NCBI RefSeq assembly: GCF_025370935.1
Contig: NC_133473.1
Span: 21,566,811-21,630,810, forward strand
From: Choristoneura fumiferana
Lineage: Eukaryota > Arthropoda > Insecta > Lepidoptera > Tortricidae
Reading direction: 5' to 3'
Length of the DNA: 64,000 bases
The notes under the pieces were generated by a model. That model searched no databases and was not told the DNA's origin. It saw only the letters and a program-made list of their open reading frames with translations. The position numbers and the translations under genes were made by a program. How positions within the stretch are numbered: the stretch's first letter is position 1; each line of letters begins with the position of its first letter. This document shows, piece by piece, positions 43,163 to 54,620 of this stretch.

Positions 43163-43949
43163 TACTAATCTGTCTGAAGATAATGCAGAGAAGCAACCGT
43201 CACGTCAAAGCAACGTAGAGTCTGAGCCTGAGAACAGATCGTCAGCCTCAGTGTTTCGTGGACGTGTTGAAAGAGAAACTTCTCCTGATTTGGAAGATAC
43301 TGTTGCTAGAGTGGAACACGGCATTTTGGGATCAGAAGATGAGAATCCTGGCGTAGAGTGTGAGGTTCCTAGAGCGGATACTAGTCAATACGAGCCAAAC
43401 GCAGACTCTGATTTGGCCGAGTTTGAAGACTGTGACTCGGTATCAACTCTTGACGAAGAACTCGAGGAGGACTTACAGGAGAGGTCACGGAGGTACCCCC
43501 TTAGAAACAGAAAGCCCACTCAGTTTTCAGATTATCTGCTCTATCAAGCCACTGAATCTGAACAGGATCCCAGTACGATTCGTGAGGCATTGTCAAGGAG
43601 TGACAGTAAGGAGTGGAAAGCCGCCATCCAGGAAGAGCTGAATGCGATAAAGAAAAACAAGACATGGGTCTTAGTCAAACGACCCGAGAGATGCAACGTC
43701 GTTGATTCAAAATGGATTTTTAAAATCAAAGACGAGGGGGAGGGAAGAAAAAGATACAAGGCTCGTCTTGTGGCTCGTGGTTTTAGCCAAAGATACGGAA
43801 TTGATTATGATGAGACCTTCTCCCCGGTCGTAAGACACAGTTCTCTAAGAACACTGTTAGCATTGGCAGCTGCTTATCGCCTAAACATAGATCAGATGGA
43901 TGTGAAACGGCCTTTCTCAATGGAGATTTATCAGAGACTGTGTTCATGA
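43110..43949 (+). pseudogene. Copia linker and reverse transcriptase N-terminus (fourth segment)
   Basis: An acidic, low-complexity linker (ENRSSASVFRGRVERE ... DEELEEDLQERS) leads to RRYPLRNRKPTQF and the reverse transcriptase fingers: WKAAIQEELNAIKKNKTW, SKWIFKIKDE, ARLVARGFSQ, DETFSPVVRHSS, then QMDVK. The slip near 43905, in an AAA run, moves the true reading into the next frame; the last dozen residues before the stop at 43949 are not authentic. Confidence 0.9.
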
Positions 43950-44028
43950 AGCAACCCGATGGGTTTGAGGAAAAAGGACCAGACTATGTTTGTTTGCTGA
44001 AACGGTCCCTCTATGGCTTGAAGCAAGG
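43907..44028 (+). pseudogene. Copia reverse transcriptase, short fifth segment
   Basis: Only about 40 codons stay in this frame, covering the AFLNGDL box, KQPDGF and SLYGLKQ, all standard copia reverse transcriptase motifs. It begins at the 43905 break and is left again at the GGG run near 44027. Confidence 0.85.
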
Positions 44029-45090
44029 GCTAGAGCATGGAACACGAAGTTGAACATAGAGTTGTTACAACTAGGGTTCGCAAGATCCAAAAATGAACCT
44101 TGCGTCTACATAAAGTCAAGTGGAAGGAAGGTCATTATACTTGCTGTTTATGTAGATGACATTCTCATTTTATGGAACAACAAAGAAGAACTACAGTGCC
44201 TAAAAAGAGACTTAATGAGGAAGTTCGAGATGAAAGATCTTGGTCAAGCGAAATTTATTTTGGGAATTCGAATCACTCAAACCGAAGCTGAAATCAAAAT
44301 CGACCAAGAGACGTACGTCGAAAAGATCTTAAAGAACTTTAATATGGTTGACTGCAAGGTAGCGTCAACACCATCGGTACCTGGACAAAAACTAGAAAAA
44401 CCAGGACCAACACATAAACCGGATGCTGGCACACCATATCAGAACCTGATTGGATCGTTGATGTATTTGTCTGTTTGCACGAGGCCAGACATAGCACATA
44501 CAGTCAACCATCTGAGCCAATTTAACACCTGCTTTACTGAGGAGCATTGGATAGCAGCGAAACGAGTGCTCAGATTCCTTAAAGGTTCCAAGAGTCATGG
44601 ACTGACTTATAGCAAAACGGACAAGAAGGGATTAATGGGCTATGCAGATGCGAGTCATGCTACATCCTATGACAGAAAGTCATATTCCGGACTTGTGTTC
44701 CTGTGGAAAGGAGGAGCGATCTGCTGGGAAAGCAAAAAGCAGAAAACTGTAGCACTCTCTACTGCAGAAGCCGAATATGTTGCCATCTCGGAAGCAGCCA
44801 GAGAGGCAATATTCTTAAAACGGTTTATTGCTGAGATTACCGGAGAACAGGAGAGACAACTGACTATCTTTAGTGATAGCCAGTCAGCAATTGCTATTGC
44901 ACAGAATCCTGTGCATCACCAACGCACAAAACACATTGATGTGCGCCACCACTATATACGAGAAGCGGTTGAGAATGGGCATGTTCGATTAGAGTATGTG
45001 GAGACCGGGCGAATGGTGGCGGATGTACTTACAAAACCCCTGTTAAAGGGCAAGTTTACGTTGTGTGCGAGAGGTATGGGTGTAGAGTAA
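44029..45090 (+). pseudogene. Copia reverse transcriptase palm and RNase H (sixth segment)
   Basis: Contains the catalytic YVDDILI (44149-44169), LGQAKFILGIRI, the RNase H acidic residues in YADASHA, STAEAEYVA and SDSQSAIA, and the copia C-terminal signature HIDVRHHYIRE plus VADVLTKPL. Ends at 45090, sixteen bases before the 3' LTR. The catalytic set is complete; only the joins are broken. Confidence 0.92.
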
Positions 45091-45092
45091 TG

Positions 45093-45106
45093 AAATTAAG
45101 GAGGAG
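45093..45106 (+). promoter_or_regulatory. Polypurine tract of the copia element
   Basis: AAATTAAGGAGGAG immediately precedes the 3' LTR, the expected plus-strand primer site. Confidence 0.75.
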
Positions 45107-45349
45107 TGTTAGAATAAAGGAGGTTACGTACTCTGTTCTGACAGGCCGTTTACAATTTTGATATTCTTTTTAATTTCATACTTAGATTCGTGTTCTCCTG
45201 TCACTGTTGTTATAGCTTTGTCAATATGTCAATGTATTTTTCTCTGTGTAATAAAGATTAATTATATCTAATTACTTTGTTTATTAATCTTCTCCATATT
45301 CCATCTGTATTTATAATGTGCAATTAGTGCTATAGCGATAGACACTATA
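45107..45349 (+). repeat. 3' LTR of the copia element
   Basis: 243 bp starting TGTTAGAATAAAGGAGG and ending GACACTATA. Compared with the 5' LTR it shows one A/G change, one gained T, lost CT, lost A, a small rearranged patch near CTAATTACTTTG and one lost A near the end. Confidence 0.88.
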
Positions 45350-45572
45350 ATTTTGATGCGGTTTTCACAATAAAATAGTGCGATTCACGGTGTCTATGTA
45401 TACCGTAACCGTGTTGTGCGGAAACGGGTCACCAGTATATAATATTATTTTAATGGAGTATGGATTCGTAGTATGTATGTCTGCCCGCATGCAGGTTACG
45501 AAAGAGACAGACATGTAATCTTAACAAAACAGTAATTCTTCAAAACGAATCAAAAATATATCAAATCGTGTT

Positions 45573-45856
45573 TACATATTTATGAATCAAACGGCGTATA
45601 CAAATATTTGCAAATTGGTGTGGTTATATGTATATGGAACCCATTCATGTATATATTTTTTGCCTACGAGGTGGATACATTTAAATGTAATTTATTTAGT
45701 ATGCAACTTTCTGAAGCATTTTGTGATTACATAATACTGAAAAAGTTTAAATGAATACAATATTTTGGTGTCAGTAATAGATGAATATTTTTGATACAAT
45801 GTATGACTACATATTTATGCACCTTGTTTTTGGTATAATATTTTTAGACGTGACTG
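45573..45856 (-). repeat. Right long inverted arm
   Basis: Reverse-complement partner of 39561-39844; ends TTTTTAGACGTGACTG followed by TA. Confidence 0.75.
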
Positions 45857-45880
45857 TACATGAATAACGGAAAATTCAAA

Positions 45881-45950
45881 AGTGCGAGCCTAAGTTTCGA
45901 ACCCTCGATCCTTTGCTTGTGAGGCCATTAGGTCAAATTATCAGAACCAC
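45881..45950 (-). mobile_element. SINE family B head fragment, reversed
   Basis: On the minus strand: TGACCTAATGGCCTCACAAG, then GATCGAGGGTTCGAAAC with a B-box match, and GCTCGCACT. Only the tRNA-like part remains. Confidence 0.7.
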
Positions 45951-46214
45951 AAATTATATTCAAACGAAATCTTAAAAATGATTCAACATTAAAAGAAAGT
46001 TTTATAAATTCCTTTGCCTACTTCTAAATCAATTATTTCTGCTGAACAGTCAGAGAAATAATTTGATAAGTAGTAAAGTGGTAGACCCTGTAATGGGGTA
46101 ATACTTAAATGAGTTTGCCGTGTCCCTGATAGCCGGATTAGGGCCGTTGTCCAGTTGAGCGGAACAGTTTTTAGGGATCCGTGCTTAGCTTTGGATTTTG
46201 GTAGATTTAAATAA
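45951..46214. other. No gene recognised
   Basis: Unassigned. Confidence 0.4.
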
Positions 46215-46822
46215 AACGGCCAAGAGCGTGTCGGACACGCCCGAAATAGGGTACCGTAGCCATTACGAAAAAAATAAGTAATATTTTTCTAAGGATTTCG
46301 TATTTTGTACGGAATATTCCAAGTTTAGGTATATTTTACACCTAAGGCTGCTATTTACTCTTAAACTGCTAATAATTCCCAAGAAAACTTAACCGTCATA
46401 GTTTTCCTTGAAAGTTTGATATAATAACTACCATCCTGAAATTTTTCAAATTTTTTCATCCACCGGATTAAATTTAATGAAAGTTTGCACTTTAAAGTTG
46501 AATATTTTGCAAACAAATCACTGAATCGAAAAATCGTTTTAGCAACCCCCTAATGGTTTTAAAATACCTATCTAATTATACCTCACAATACAAGATTAGA
46601 TGAGAAAAAAAATCACCCCCACTACGTCTATGGGAGGTACCTACTATAAAAAAAACAATTTTTAATTTTATTTGTACCATTTTATCGGCATAGTTTACAT
46701 ATATTTGTGCTAAATTACAGCTTTCTAGCATTGATAGTCCCTGAGCAAAGTCGCGGACAGACAGACATGGCGTAACTATAAGGGTTCCGTTTTTGCCATT
46801 TTGGCTCCGGAACCCTAAAAAC
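46215..46822 (-). repeat. Long dispersed repeat, copy 2, reversed
   Basis: Mirror of 19596-20210: starts with CGGCCAAGAGCGTGTCGG, includes ATTTTACACCTAAGGCTGC and AGCAACCCCCTAATGG, and ends GGCTCCGGAACCCTAAAAA. Both copies are near full length. Confidence 0.8.
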
Positions 46823-46884
46823 GTGACGTGCCCGGTTTTAGAATAAGATAGACACATCTCTAATATGTAAGCTCTCTTGAAACA

Positions 46885-47000
46885 TCCTCTCCTACTAATA
46901 TTATAAATGCGAAAGTTTGTAAGTCTGTGTGTTTGTTTGTTACTTCATCACGTCTAAACCACTCAACCGATTTAGATGATATTCAGTATATAGATAGTTT
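46885..47000 (-). repeat. Non-LTR 3' tail, reversed
   Basis: CCTACTAATATTATAAATGCG, AAAGTTTGTAAGTCTGTG and TACTTCATCACGTCTAAACC (fragments) mirror the GGGATAAAA-type tails. Confidence 0.7.
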
Positions 47001-47394
47001 AAGATAGGAAAGGACATAGGGTAGTTTTATGTCGAAAATTGCATAGTTCCTTAGCACTTCCCTAAGGATAGCAATAAACTAATTCTACGTAGACGGAGTC
47101 GGATATTTTGAACCCTTTTTGAACATAACATTATGTTATTTGCCTCAATGTAGGTTTAATTCAAGGTATGCCTTCATTTTGCCAAAAAATATTCTACTAA
47201 TGATTCGTTGAACAATTAATGTTTCATTTGGAATAAAAGAATTTTATTCTGAAACTGTAAACTTTTCAGGACTTATTTCAAAACCATTGTGTAGAACCCA
47301 ATAGGTTAGGTTAGTTTCACAAAACCCTGAAACATTTACAATTTTAAAATAAAATGAAACATTTTTGAACGAATTATTTCTATAGAAAATGTTT
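47001..47394. other. No gene recognised
   Basis: Unassigned AT-rich DNA. Confidence 0.4.
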
Positions 47395-47525
47395 TGGTTT
47401 GACGACCTTAAGAGGGTCGCTGGCGGCGGATGGATGCGAGGGGCTGAAGACAGAGTGCTGTGGCGTGCCATGTAAGAGGCCTATGTCCAGCAGTGGACTG
47501 CTGTAGGCTGATGAAGATGATGATA
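47395..47525 (+). pseudogene. LINE (RTE-like) C-terminal remnant and tail
   Basis: Encodes DDLKRVAGGGWMRGAEDRV then LWRAM before a stop, followed by GTCCAGCAGTGGACTGC and GGCTGATGAAGATGATGA. Confidence 0.8.
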
Positions 47526-47769
47526 AGACATTGGCGAACTTTTATTCAAACACTATATTTCCATCCGGAATAAGAAAATACAGTGTTAATAAAAGGCTTA
47601 TTCAATATGAAAATAACCAAGAACAAGGAAATAGACGGTAACGATTCGGATGCGGCTCAGCACCGTAAAGACCGGCACGTCTCGGCTAACAAGTGCCAGC
47701 TCAAACATGCGCGCCAACCCGACTAATTCTGGGCGCCAAAGAATGCGGCACACAGAGCAGACACTCTTC

Positions 47770-48235
47770 AACTCTGTAAGGGTCAGGTGCAATGCGGCCG
47801 CACTTGGAATACTGTTCTCATATCTGGGCAGGGGCACCCAAATACCTTCTGCTTCTATTTGAAATGAAATGAAATAAAATGAAAATGAAATGAAAAATGA
47901 AATGCAGAAATAGTGTAACATAAATAAAAAAAAGTAATAATAAATAAATAAAATTGAGCGCATTCAACGTAGAACAGCTCGACTTGTCGGTGACCAGCTG
48001 ATTTACGATCATTTGGATTCGCTATCTATGCGTTGGGACGTAAGGGACTCCCGCCGAAAGTCTAAATTTCATCGACATCATCTCGATGTTGTGGCGGTCT
48101 ACCACTGTGCGTTTCTTCCTACCTTCGGCACTTCCTGCCACGCACAGTGAAATTGTAGAAGCTACTTCCGTCAGCAGTCTTTCCGGACAACTATGACATC
48201 GGGGCTTTCAAAAAAACTTAGCTATCATAAGGTCG
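47770..48235 (+). pseudogene. CR1/Jockey-like LINE RT C-terminus, interrupted
   Basis: First part encodes RPHLEYCSHIWAGAPKYLLL; the second encodes ERIQRRTARLVGDQLIYDHL, RRKSKFHRHHLDV, then in a shifted frame LPSAVFPDNYDIGAFK. These are consecutive motifs of the domain after the palm in CR1/Jockey elements. Between them (about 47858-47955) lies AAATG/AATAA simple sequence that the family does not normally have. Frame shifts and stops make it dead. Confidence 0.75.
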
Positions 48236-48344
48236 CGGGTGAGCAAAGAAATCCTTTTAGTTCATTTCAAGAAAAGGGCATAATATACTTTCTTAAAAGG
48301 CCGACAACCGACCAATGACTCTCCTTGAGTAATAGGTACCTACT

Positions 48345-48425
48345 CATGGGCGGTGGTGATCATTTTCCATTAGATGACCTCCTTGCTCATTTTTCTCCCT
48401 CTCATAATGATGATAATAATAATAG
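48345..48425 (+). repeat. LINE 3' tail
   Basis: CATGGGCGGTGGTGATCA, TTAGATGACCTCCTTGCTC and a final (GATAAT)n. Same family as 16938-17000 and 21230-21315. Confidence 0.65.
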
Positions 48426-49332
48426 ACACATTATTTTATATTTCCGTCACAGGATTATTCCTCAAAAACTGTAACAGACAGACATCTGAAAGCTATACGT
48501 AATGAATGTCTGTTTCCGCTACAACAATAAAATAAGAATTATTATAATAAAGTTCCAATATGAAATTAACTCACACTGCGTATTACTAGAACCACCATTT
48601 CATTTGAATTTTCTCGTCAACGCGTTGATCGGCCAGCTGACCAGTAGCGCGACGAACTTTAGTACGAGTAGTTAAATTATGTACCTCAAAAAGTAACGGC
48701 CTCCGACTTAAAAAAAATAGTGGCCAGTCTTGATTCATTGTGATATAGCTACAAATTTGTACCGAGTCCTCAATTCGCGATACTAAAGCCTCTCAGAGGC
48801 TGCATCACTGCACGCAAAAACATAGTCCATTAAAACATAACCTATTCTTTGTCCGTATGTGAGTTCGGGAGCCTAAACCGCGTAATTTCCTTACCTGCGT
48901 CTCATTAATTGTGGTCACGTGCGGCAACGTGACTCCGGTCGGTAAAATGTGGGGTTCTGTGTTTGTTCTGTTTTTCGGTGCACCTTTCAGGTGTTGACAG
49001 TCCGTGATGGGCTTCCTGCGTTTTTGCTGAAAGGTTTCGGTAATTAATGATTGGGAGTGCTCCGAGTAGATTTTTGTTTCTTTGTTTTGTTTGTATGTTG
49101 GCCCGGGTACGTACAGTGTAAGGGATTGCTGGGTTAAATAATGTAGCAGGTTTAATTGATCAGATTTTGGCGTTGTCTTGGATTTGTATTTTTAGGTGTA
49201 TGTTTTTTTTACATAGAAATAGGCTTCCATTTGACCACAATAAGCAAAGAAGTGAACTAAGATGGAGCACGCTTTCCTAATAAATGCCTATCGCCCTAGA
49301 ACTCTTACATTTAAAGATGAGTATAGGTAAAG
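48426..49332. other. No gene recognised
   Basis: No coding signal. GGTCACGTGCGG at about 48912 contains a CACGTG E-box core, with no promoter context to support a role. Confidence 0.4.
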
Positions 49333-49542
49333 TAACCCGGGGCTATTGTAGTTGGGGGGACATTGTATCTGAGCCGTCTGATGGCGTCCTTACGACGCCA
49401 TGTTCGCCATGTCCATGTGTGTTGTGTGAAGACAGTCTTCTGGCGAACACAGCGTAAAATGGCCGAAAAGAACATTGCGTCGTAAGGACGCCATCAGATG
49501 GCTCAGATACAATATCCCCCCAGCTACAATAGCCCCGGTCAC
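49333..49542. mobile_element. MITE with ~65-bp terminal inverted repeats
   Basis: CCGGGGCTATTGTAG at the left inverts as CTACAATAGCCCCGG at the right, and pairing continues through TCTGATGGCGTCCTTACGAC / GTCGTAAGGACGCCATCAGA. About 210 bp, non-coding. Duplication unclear. Confidence 0.82.
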
Positions 49543-50074
49543 CTTATTATGTTTATAAATAAAATACACCTTTTTGTGCTAACGGTTAAGCACCGTTATT
49601 GAGTTGTCGTCAAAGTTCTACACATGTTATATTCAAAATTTTGAGCTCATTGGACTATTGAAAGCAGGTAAAATTTAGTTAATTTTTACATTGTTTGGTT
49701 AAGTTAATCCTTTAAAAGTAAAGTTTCGCTAGCATTTTTTCCCACGCACGACAAAAATATGCAACCAGCTTCTTATAACAACATTCCCGGAGTGAGAAAA
49801 CGTAGTTATCTTTTAACATTTTTTTTCAAAACTGCTAATTTAGCGATCAGAATATGTATAGTGTGAATATGTATGGTATTTATAATAACTAAAACCTATT
49901 CAAGATTTTCCAGAAATCCCACGTGATTAGTAACTACATAACTCAGTTCAATCGTCAATTTAACTATACTATTGTGTTGTAGGAAAAACTTGTGGGAAAA
50001 AAGTATTTTTTAATAACAGGTTGTAGTTCTTCCAAACATATGCTTAGCAAAATTCGTCGTCATTCGTCAAAAAC
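49543..50074. other. No gene recognised
   Basis: Unassigned AT-rich DNA. Confidence 0.4.
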
Positions 50075-50370
50075 GGAAATTCGTCGAAGAACTAAAGTCA
50101 CCGACATAGCTGGAAAAATATGCAAGTTAGGCGGGCCACATCGGTCGAAGAACAGATAATAGTTGGGGAAGAAAAGTCCTCGAGTGGCGACCACGAACCG
50201 GAAGACGAAGCATTGGCAGGCCTCCCACCAGGTGGAATGACGACATCGTGAGAGTGGCGGGAAACCGGTGATTGCAAATGGCGAGTTGTCGTTCATTGTG
50301 TCGTTCTAAGGGGGAGGCCTTTGTTCAGTAGTGGACGTCTTCCAGCTGATGATGATGATGATGACTTAGC
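50075..50370 (+). pseudogene. LINE (RTE-like) C-terminal remnant and tail
   Basis: Encodes, with small gaps, RRRTKVTDIAGKICKLG, GRKVLEWRPRTGRRSI, then MASCRSLC. Ends GTTCAGTAGTGGACGTC and GCTGATGATGATGATGA. A stop codon and deletions inactivate it. Close to 55003-55275. Confidence 0.8.
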
Positions 50371-53300
50371 AAAATAATAATGAACTCGTGGACTTCAATG
50401 GTCAGAGCCTAGAGGTACGGTTACCGTGGGTCTTTTAACGTTAAACGATACCACCGAGTGTACTGAGTACTGACTCTAGTAATGACATCCTATCTCTCGC
50501 ATTATCTCAAATTTTATGGTACAATCTACAGCATCATCTGTCTATGATATCCCTGTAGCCGAAAAACAAAAGCATCCATTAAAAAAAAGCAGCATAAAAG
50601 TCTTAAAGATCCTTAAAGATTACGACAACCTTTCGCACCAACTGTCATCAAAAATCAGAACGAACGGCGCAACTCCGATAATCCTGAGAAACGTTTTCAT
50701 CGGGACCAAAACAGAATCGAAGGAAAACACTCGTTATTCATACATTCCGGATACTTGGTAATCCCTTAAAACTGTGAAGTGTCCCTGTGACCTCTGCTTT
50801 TAGGGGGGCCATAAAAAGGCGCGACTCCTTTGAATAATTTTGTTAGTTCTACAGTCCATCATCCGGTCGCCTATGTAAATGTGGGTAGATTGAGTTTGGA
50901 AGTACGCCCGTATCTCCGTCCTTTGCCTCTCGAAGTGTTCTCAACAATTGTATTTATTGGAGCGAGCGATTCATTTTTTGGGGTATTACTTTCGATATTT
51001 TCTCCGTTCACGCCTTTTTAAAGCGCTGATGGCGGCTAAAATGCTTTTTTTAACAGATTTTGTTTGTTTGTTTGTTTGTTTATACCCTTTATTGTACAAA
51101 AAGGTTTTCTGCAAAACGAATCTTTATTTTGCGGCGGTGGAAAAATATGACAATAATCTTGATCTTGAACCGTCTTTAGGTTACTTAACGATGTTCTTAA
51201 CTACTAGACTAGTAGTGTAGGCCTTAAGGCAGTCGGCTTTTGTTTTTTATTCACTTTGTATTTTTTACTTAGATCATCGTTTCTAACTATGACAGTTTTC
51301 TACAACGCTAATGTATAAAAGAGCCAGATTAAACTGTTGGTGGCAAAATAAGCTTATGAAACTAAAATAACACTTTCTAAAGCTACACTAATACCTAATC
51401 CCTTCATATTTCTGCAACCCTAACAAACCTACTCATTATTTCTATGCCCATCTCAGCTGTCACCCACAGACGTCCTTAAAGACTTGTCAACATTCGATCG
51501 GGGAAATAGTCAAAAGAAATTATCGAACGTGTCATTGTCCCCCAGATCCCGGGCCCGAGAGGCCCCGGGAGGCCCCGGGCAAAAGGGGCTGGTCAGCGGG
51601 GGGCACCTGAGATGTCTCGGACTCATTACGACGCCCCGGCGATTGTAGACGACACTAATGTGACGACTTGTTAGCGCGGGAGCTTGCTTTTATTGTAGGC
51701 TGTAATTTCTGGCTTAACTGTTTACATGTCCTGATATTTTTTGAATTTAAAGTAGCAAAATACCACCAACGAGACTTATCACGCTAACACACATAATTAA
51801 TATTAAACGTGGCAGTGAGACAGATATAATTCTTAAAATTACTACAAGGTTCACTAACGTATTAATAATAATAATAAACATTATAATAATATTATTTCTT
51901 TATTAATAGTTGAATTGACATATTGATACCTCCGATGCTTGGTATATTCTAATAATATTATAAATGCCAAAAATTCTGAGTGTGGAAGTGTGAGTGTGTG
52001 TGCGCGTATATAAATTGAATCTACTTACTCTACTATTTTTTCATCTTAAAATTTCATCTTAAACAAATTATCATAAAATAGTCCTAATTCAGCATGATAT
52101 TTGCCTTGCAGGCGGCCCTGGTGTTGGTTGTTGGAACAAACCCACGTAAAATTTATGACAACGATATAACTTTTAGTAATTCTTCATAATAAACAATAGT
52201 TCATATTCATTGACATATTTATCAGCCAGCTCCCCGCAATCGCTTTGAGAGGTACTCGTGTAGATTAGAGTACAAATCGCTAATGAGGGCCTTTAATGAT
52301 TCGTCATTGAGTGCCATTCGAAATATTTGACTTTATTGTTAAACGGAATTGTCTTAGGGATATTGATGGTAGTGAACGAATAATAAGTGTATATATTCAT
52401 ATACAAAAATGTATATACTTTTTTTATCACATTTATCATTACAATAACCCGATACGATAGAGTATTATGGGTTAGGTCAATTATTGGTGTCAACTGTCCC
52501 AAGACATTTTTTATTTTTTTTATTTATATTATTTAAAGTAAATAATTTACAAATATACATACTGTTCAAGGCGTGAATGAATACACGGTTCCTGGACAAA
52601 TGACAATTTATTTCCAATTTACAGGCCTTATATAGAATTTTAGATAGGTACAGTGCAAGAAAACTCTTGCCAGCGCGATGTAGAATTCGTTCGAGACCGA
52701 TACAGTGACATCTATCCGGCTTTTATTCAAACAAACCTACATACATATGTACATTACAATAAAACACAAGAATGCGAATTGTACACATACTTTACTATTA
52801 ATAACATAAAACAAATGAATGAATGAATGAATGAAACGTTTATTGCTAAACAAACTTAAATAAACTTAAATAAAACTTAAAAGAAAATTGCATTGAAGGT
52901 AGAAACGAGACAAAGAACGACAAAAATAAGTGTTGTTTATTTCAGCCGAAATAAGGAACCGTCGTGGTAAGTTTTTTTAGCAATAATATTTCTAAATCTG
53001 GGTGGTAATTATATTTTTTCTTTTCGAAATTTGAAATTTTACTCGCAAATGTGATGAAAAACATTGTATGTCGCACGAGCGGTACTAGAATTACGAACAT
53101 CGACTGATCAAAGCCCTCAGTCTTCGACTTCCGGCTTCTAATATTCTCTCGTTCGTAATTCCTTATTTACCGCCCTTAAGACAAAATGTACTATTACAAA
53201 ACTGTACTTACAATTATCAGCCACATAAACAACGGTAAAAACTCGTCATATTTCATTTTTCCACTCCACCTACAATTCCCACACTACCTCTACCTGAGCG

Positions 53301-53916
53301 TATTTTCAAACTCCAACTTCCAAGATATATCGCTTTTGTTTTCAAAGTCGATTCGATTCGGGCCCTCATTTTCCCGGGGATAATGAAACTGAAAATTCGC
53401 GGAAACTTGGGGAAAATCTTTCGCAACTCACTTCAGATGATAACTTTATCGAAGTCACACTGTGAGGGAAATGAGAATCCGATTTTTGAACTCGGAAAAT
53501 GTTGGTTCAACTAATTTTATGTGTCTTTTAAGATAAGATTTTTAATGGAGTTCCGTTGGTAATTTATGATTTTTCATTTAAAAATATTCGTACTTAACTT
53601 GTCACTGTTACAAAATAACGTTCAATGTTTAATAAGTAATAAAAAAAACTCAGGCCCATTCGTACCGTGTCCCTGAGTAAACCTTAGAGTCCTCTCTCAA
53701 TTGGTAGCCAAAACGAATTCTATGCTAGGTCATCTTGTCAATGTGTATATAAAGATCAGTGTGTTACATCGGACAGTTGTCAGAACTACATCATTGTTAT
53801 CGCAACTGACATTGGCCCAAGCCTGAGGGCATCCATTGAGGGGAATAATATTAAAACTACACCGTAGCAAAAATGTCTAACTTTCTGCATTTAATTTGTA
53901 CTATTACTTATATCTT
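50371..53916. other. No gene recognised; GC-rich patch and microsatellites
   Basis: An 81-codon lysine-rich frame at 50516-50761 has no known domain. A very GC-rich patch (51541-51605) has repeated AGGCCCCGGG. Microsatellites: (GTTT)n at about 51059-51082 and (GAAT)n at 52816-52835. A reversed tail-like piece lies near 51945-52000. The remainder is unassigned. Confidence 0.4.
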
Positions 53917-54620
53917 ATATCGATGGGCCCTACGTATAAGGGCTTAAGTGTAAAATCCTTACTTTACAGGACGGGCTTTCAAAGTCAAAAACTGTTGTAA
54001 CTCAGAGATGGTGTATCCGAGAATCCTAATATTTGGCACACTAGCTAATAGTACTCTGTCCTTCAACCACAACGAATAAATTTTAATAAAATATTTTTTC
54101 ATTAAAAGTTATGATACATACGCCCATATACCTACGTGAATTTCCGGGAAATAAATTTGTGTTCAAAAAGACAGTAAAAAGATCTATGTGGTACTTTGGC
54201 TCATATACGCGTTCAACTTTAAAATCTTTGGTAAAACATACGTTACCCGAGATAGGTACTTGGAGAAATTAAAAAAAAGTAATACAATCACATTACGATG
54301 TAGTATCGGGGTAGCGGCGTTCCGCTTGACGTACAAGGACCTAAATGGCAGTTATTCCCACAGATTAAAAAAAAAACCGCCCCGGGATTTACCGTGTAAA
54401 AGTATCAAACGTACGTATGGTCCTATGGTACGTACGTTAAAATTGCATCTAATTCGGCCATTTTACGTCAATGAAAACTCGAAAAGTAAAAGAAAACAGT
54501 GTTTTTTTAACCCACTATATATCTAAATATATTATTATATAGTTTATAGATGCCTATAACGCACAAAACTCAAAATTGAAAAAAATCACTTTGGCCCTTA
54601 TACATAGGACCCATCGATAT
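53917..54620. mobile_element. Non-autonomous TIR transposon (ATATCGATGGG ends)
   Basis: ATATCGATGGGCCCTACGTA at the left inverts as TACATAGGACCCATCGATAT at the right, extending through TAAGGGC / GCCCTTA, about 30 bp with two differences. ATAT at each edge may be duplication or part of the repeat. The 704-bp body has a 112-codon frame (54188-54526) without a recognised domain. Confidence 0.7.

Larger units (their letters stand above)
40781..45349 (+). mobile_element. Ty1/copia LTR retrotransposon, full length
   Basis: 4569 bp with LTRs of 248 and 243 bp, a copia-type primer-binding site, and gag-pol in copia order (protease, integrase, reverse transcriptase, RNase H). Flanked by ATTTT (40776-40780 and 45350-45354); removing the element rejoins CAACGG-ATTTTGATGCGG in the host repeat. 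Five frame breaks interrupt the single polyprotein. The LTR pair differs by about one clear substitution plus several small gaps, so the insertion is fairly young. It lies within the composite 39561-45856. Confidence 0.93.
39561..45856. mobile_element. Composite TIR element (Tc1/mariner-like ends) with nested copia
   Basis: Bounded by two 284-bp inverted copies (39561-39844 and 45573-45856) beginning CAGTCACGTCTAAA and ending TTTAGACGTGACTG, with TA outside each end (39559-39560 and 45857-45858). No second copy of that terminus was seen on the inner side of either arm, which favours one long-TIR element over two solo MITEs. Removing the copia insertion and one duplication leaves about 1.72 kb, part of which is other repeat. 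No transposase was recognised. Confidence 0.6.

Noticed and set aside
50516..50761. 81-codon lysine-rich open frame
   Set aside because: No recognisable domain, no splice or promoter context; could be chance in AT-rich DNA. Left out of the gene list but worth an expression check.
54188..54526. Transposase of the TIR element at 53917-54620
   Set aside because: The 112-codon frame has no catalytic motif, and its lysine-rich, repeat-poor sequence matches no transposase I know.
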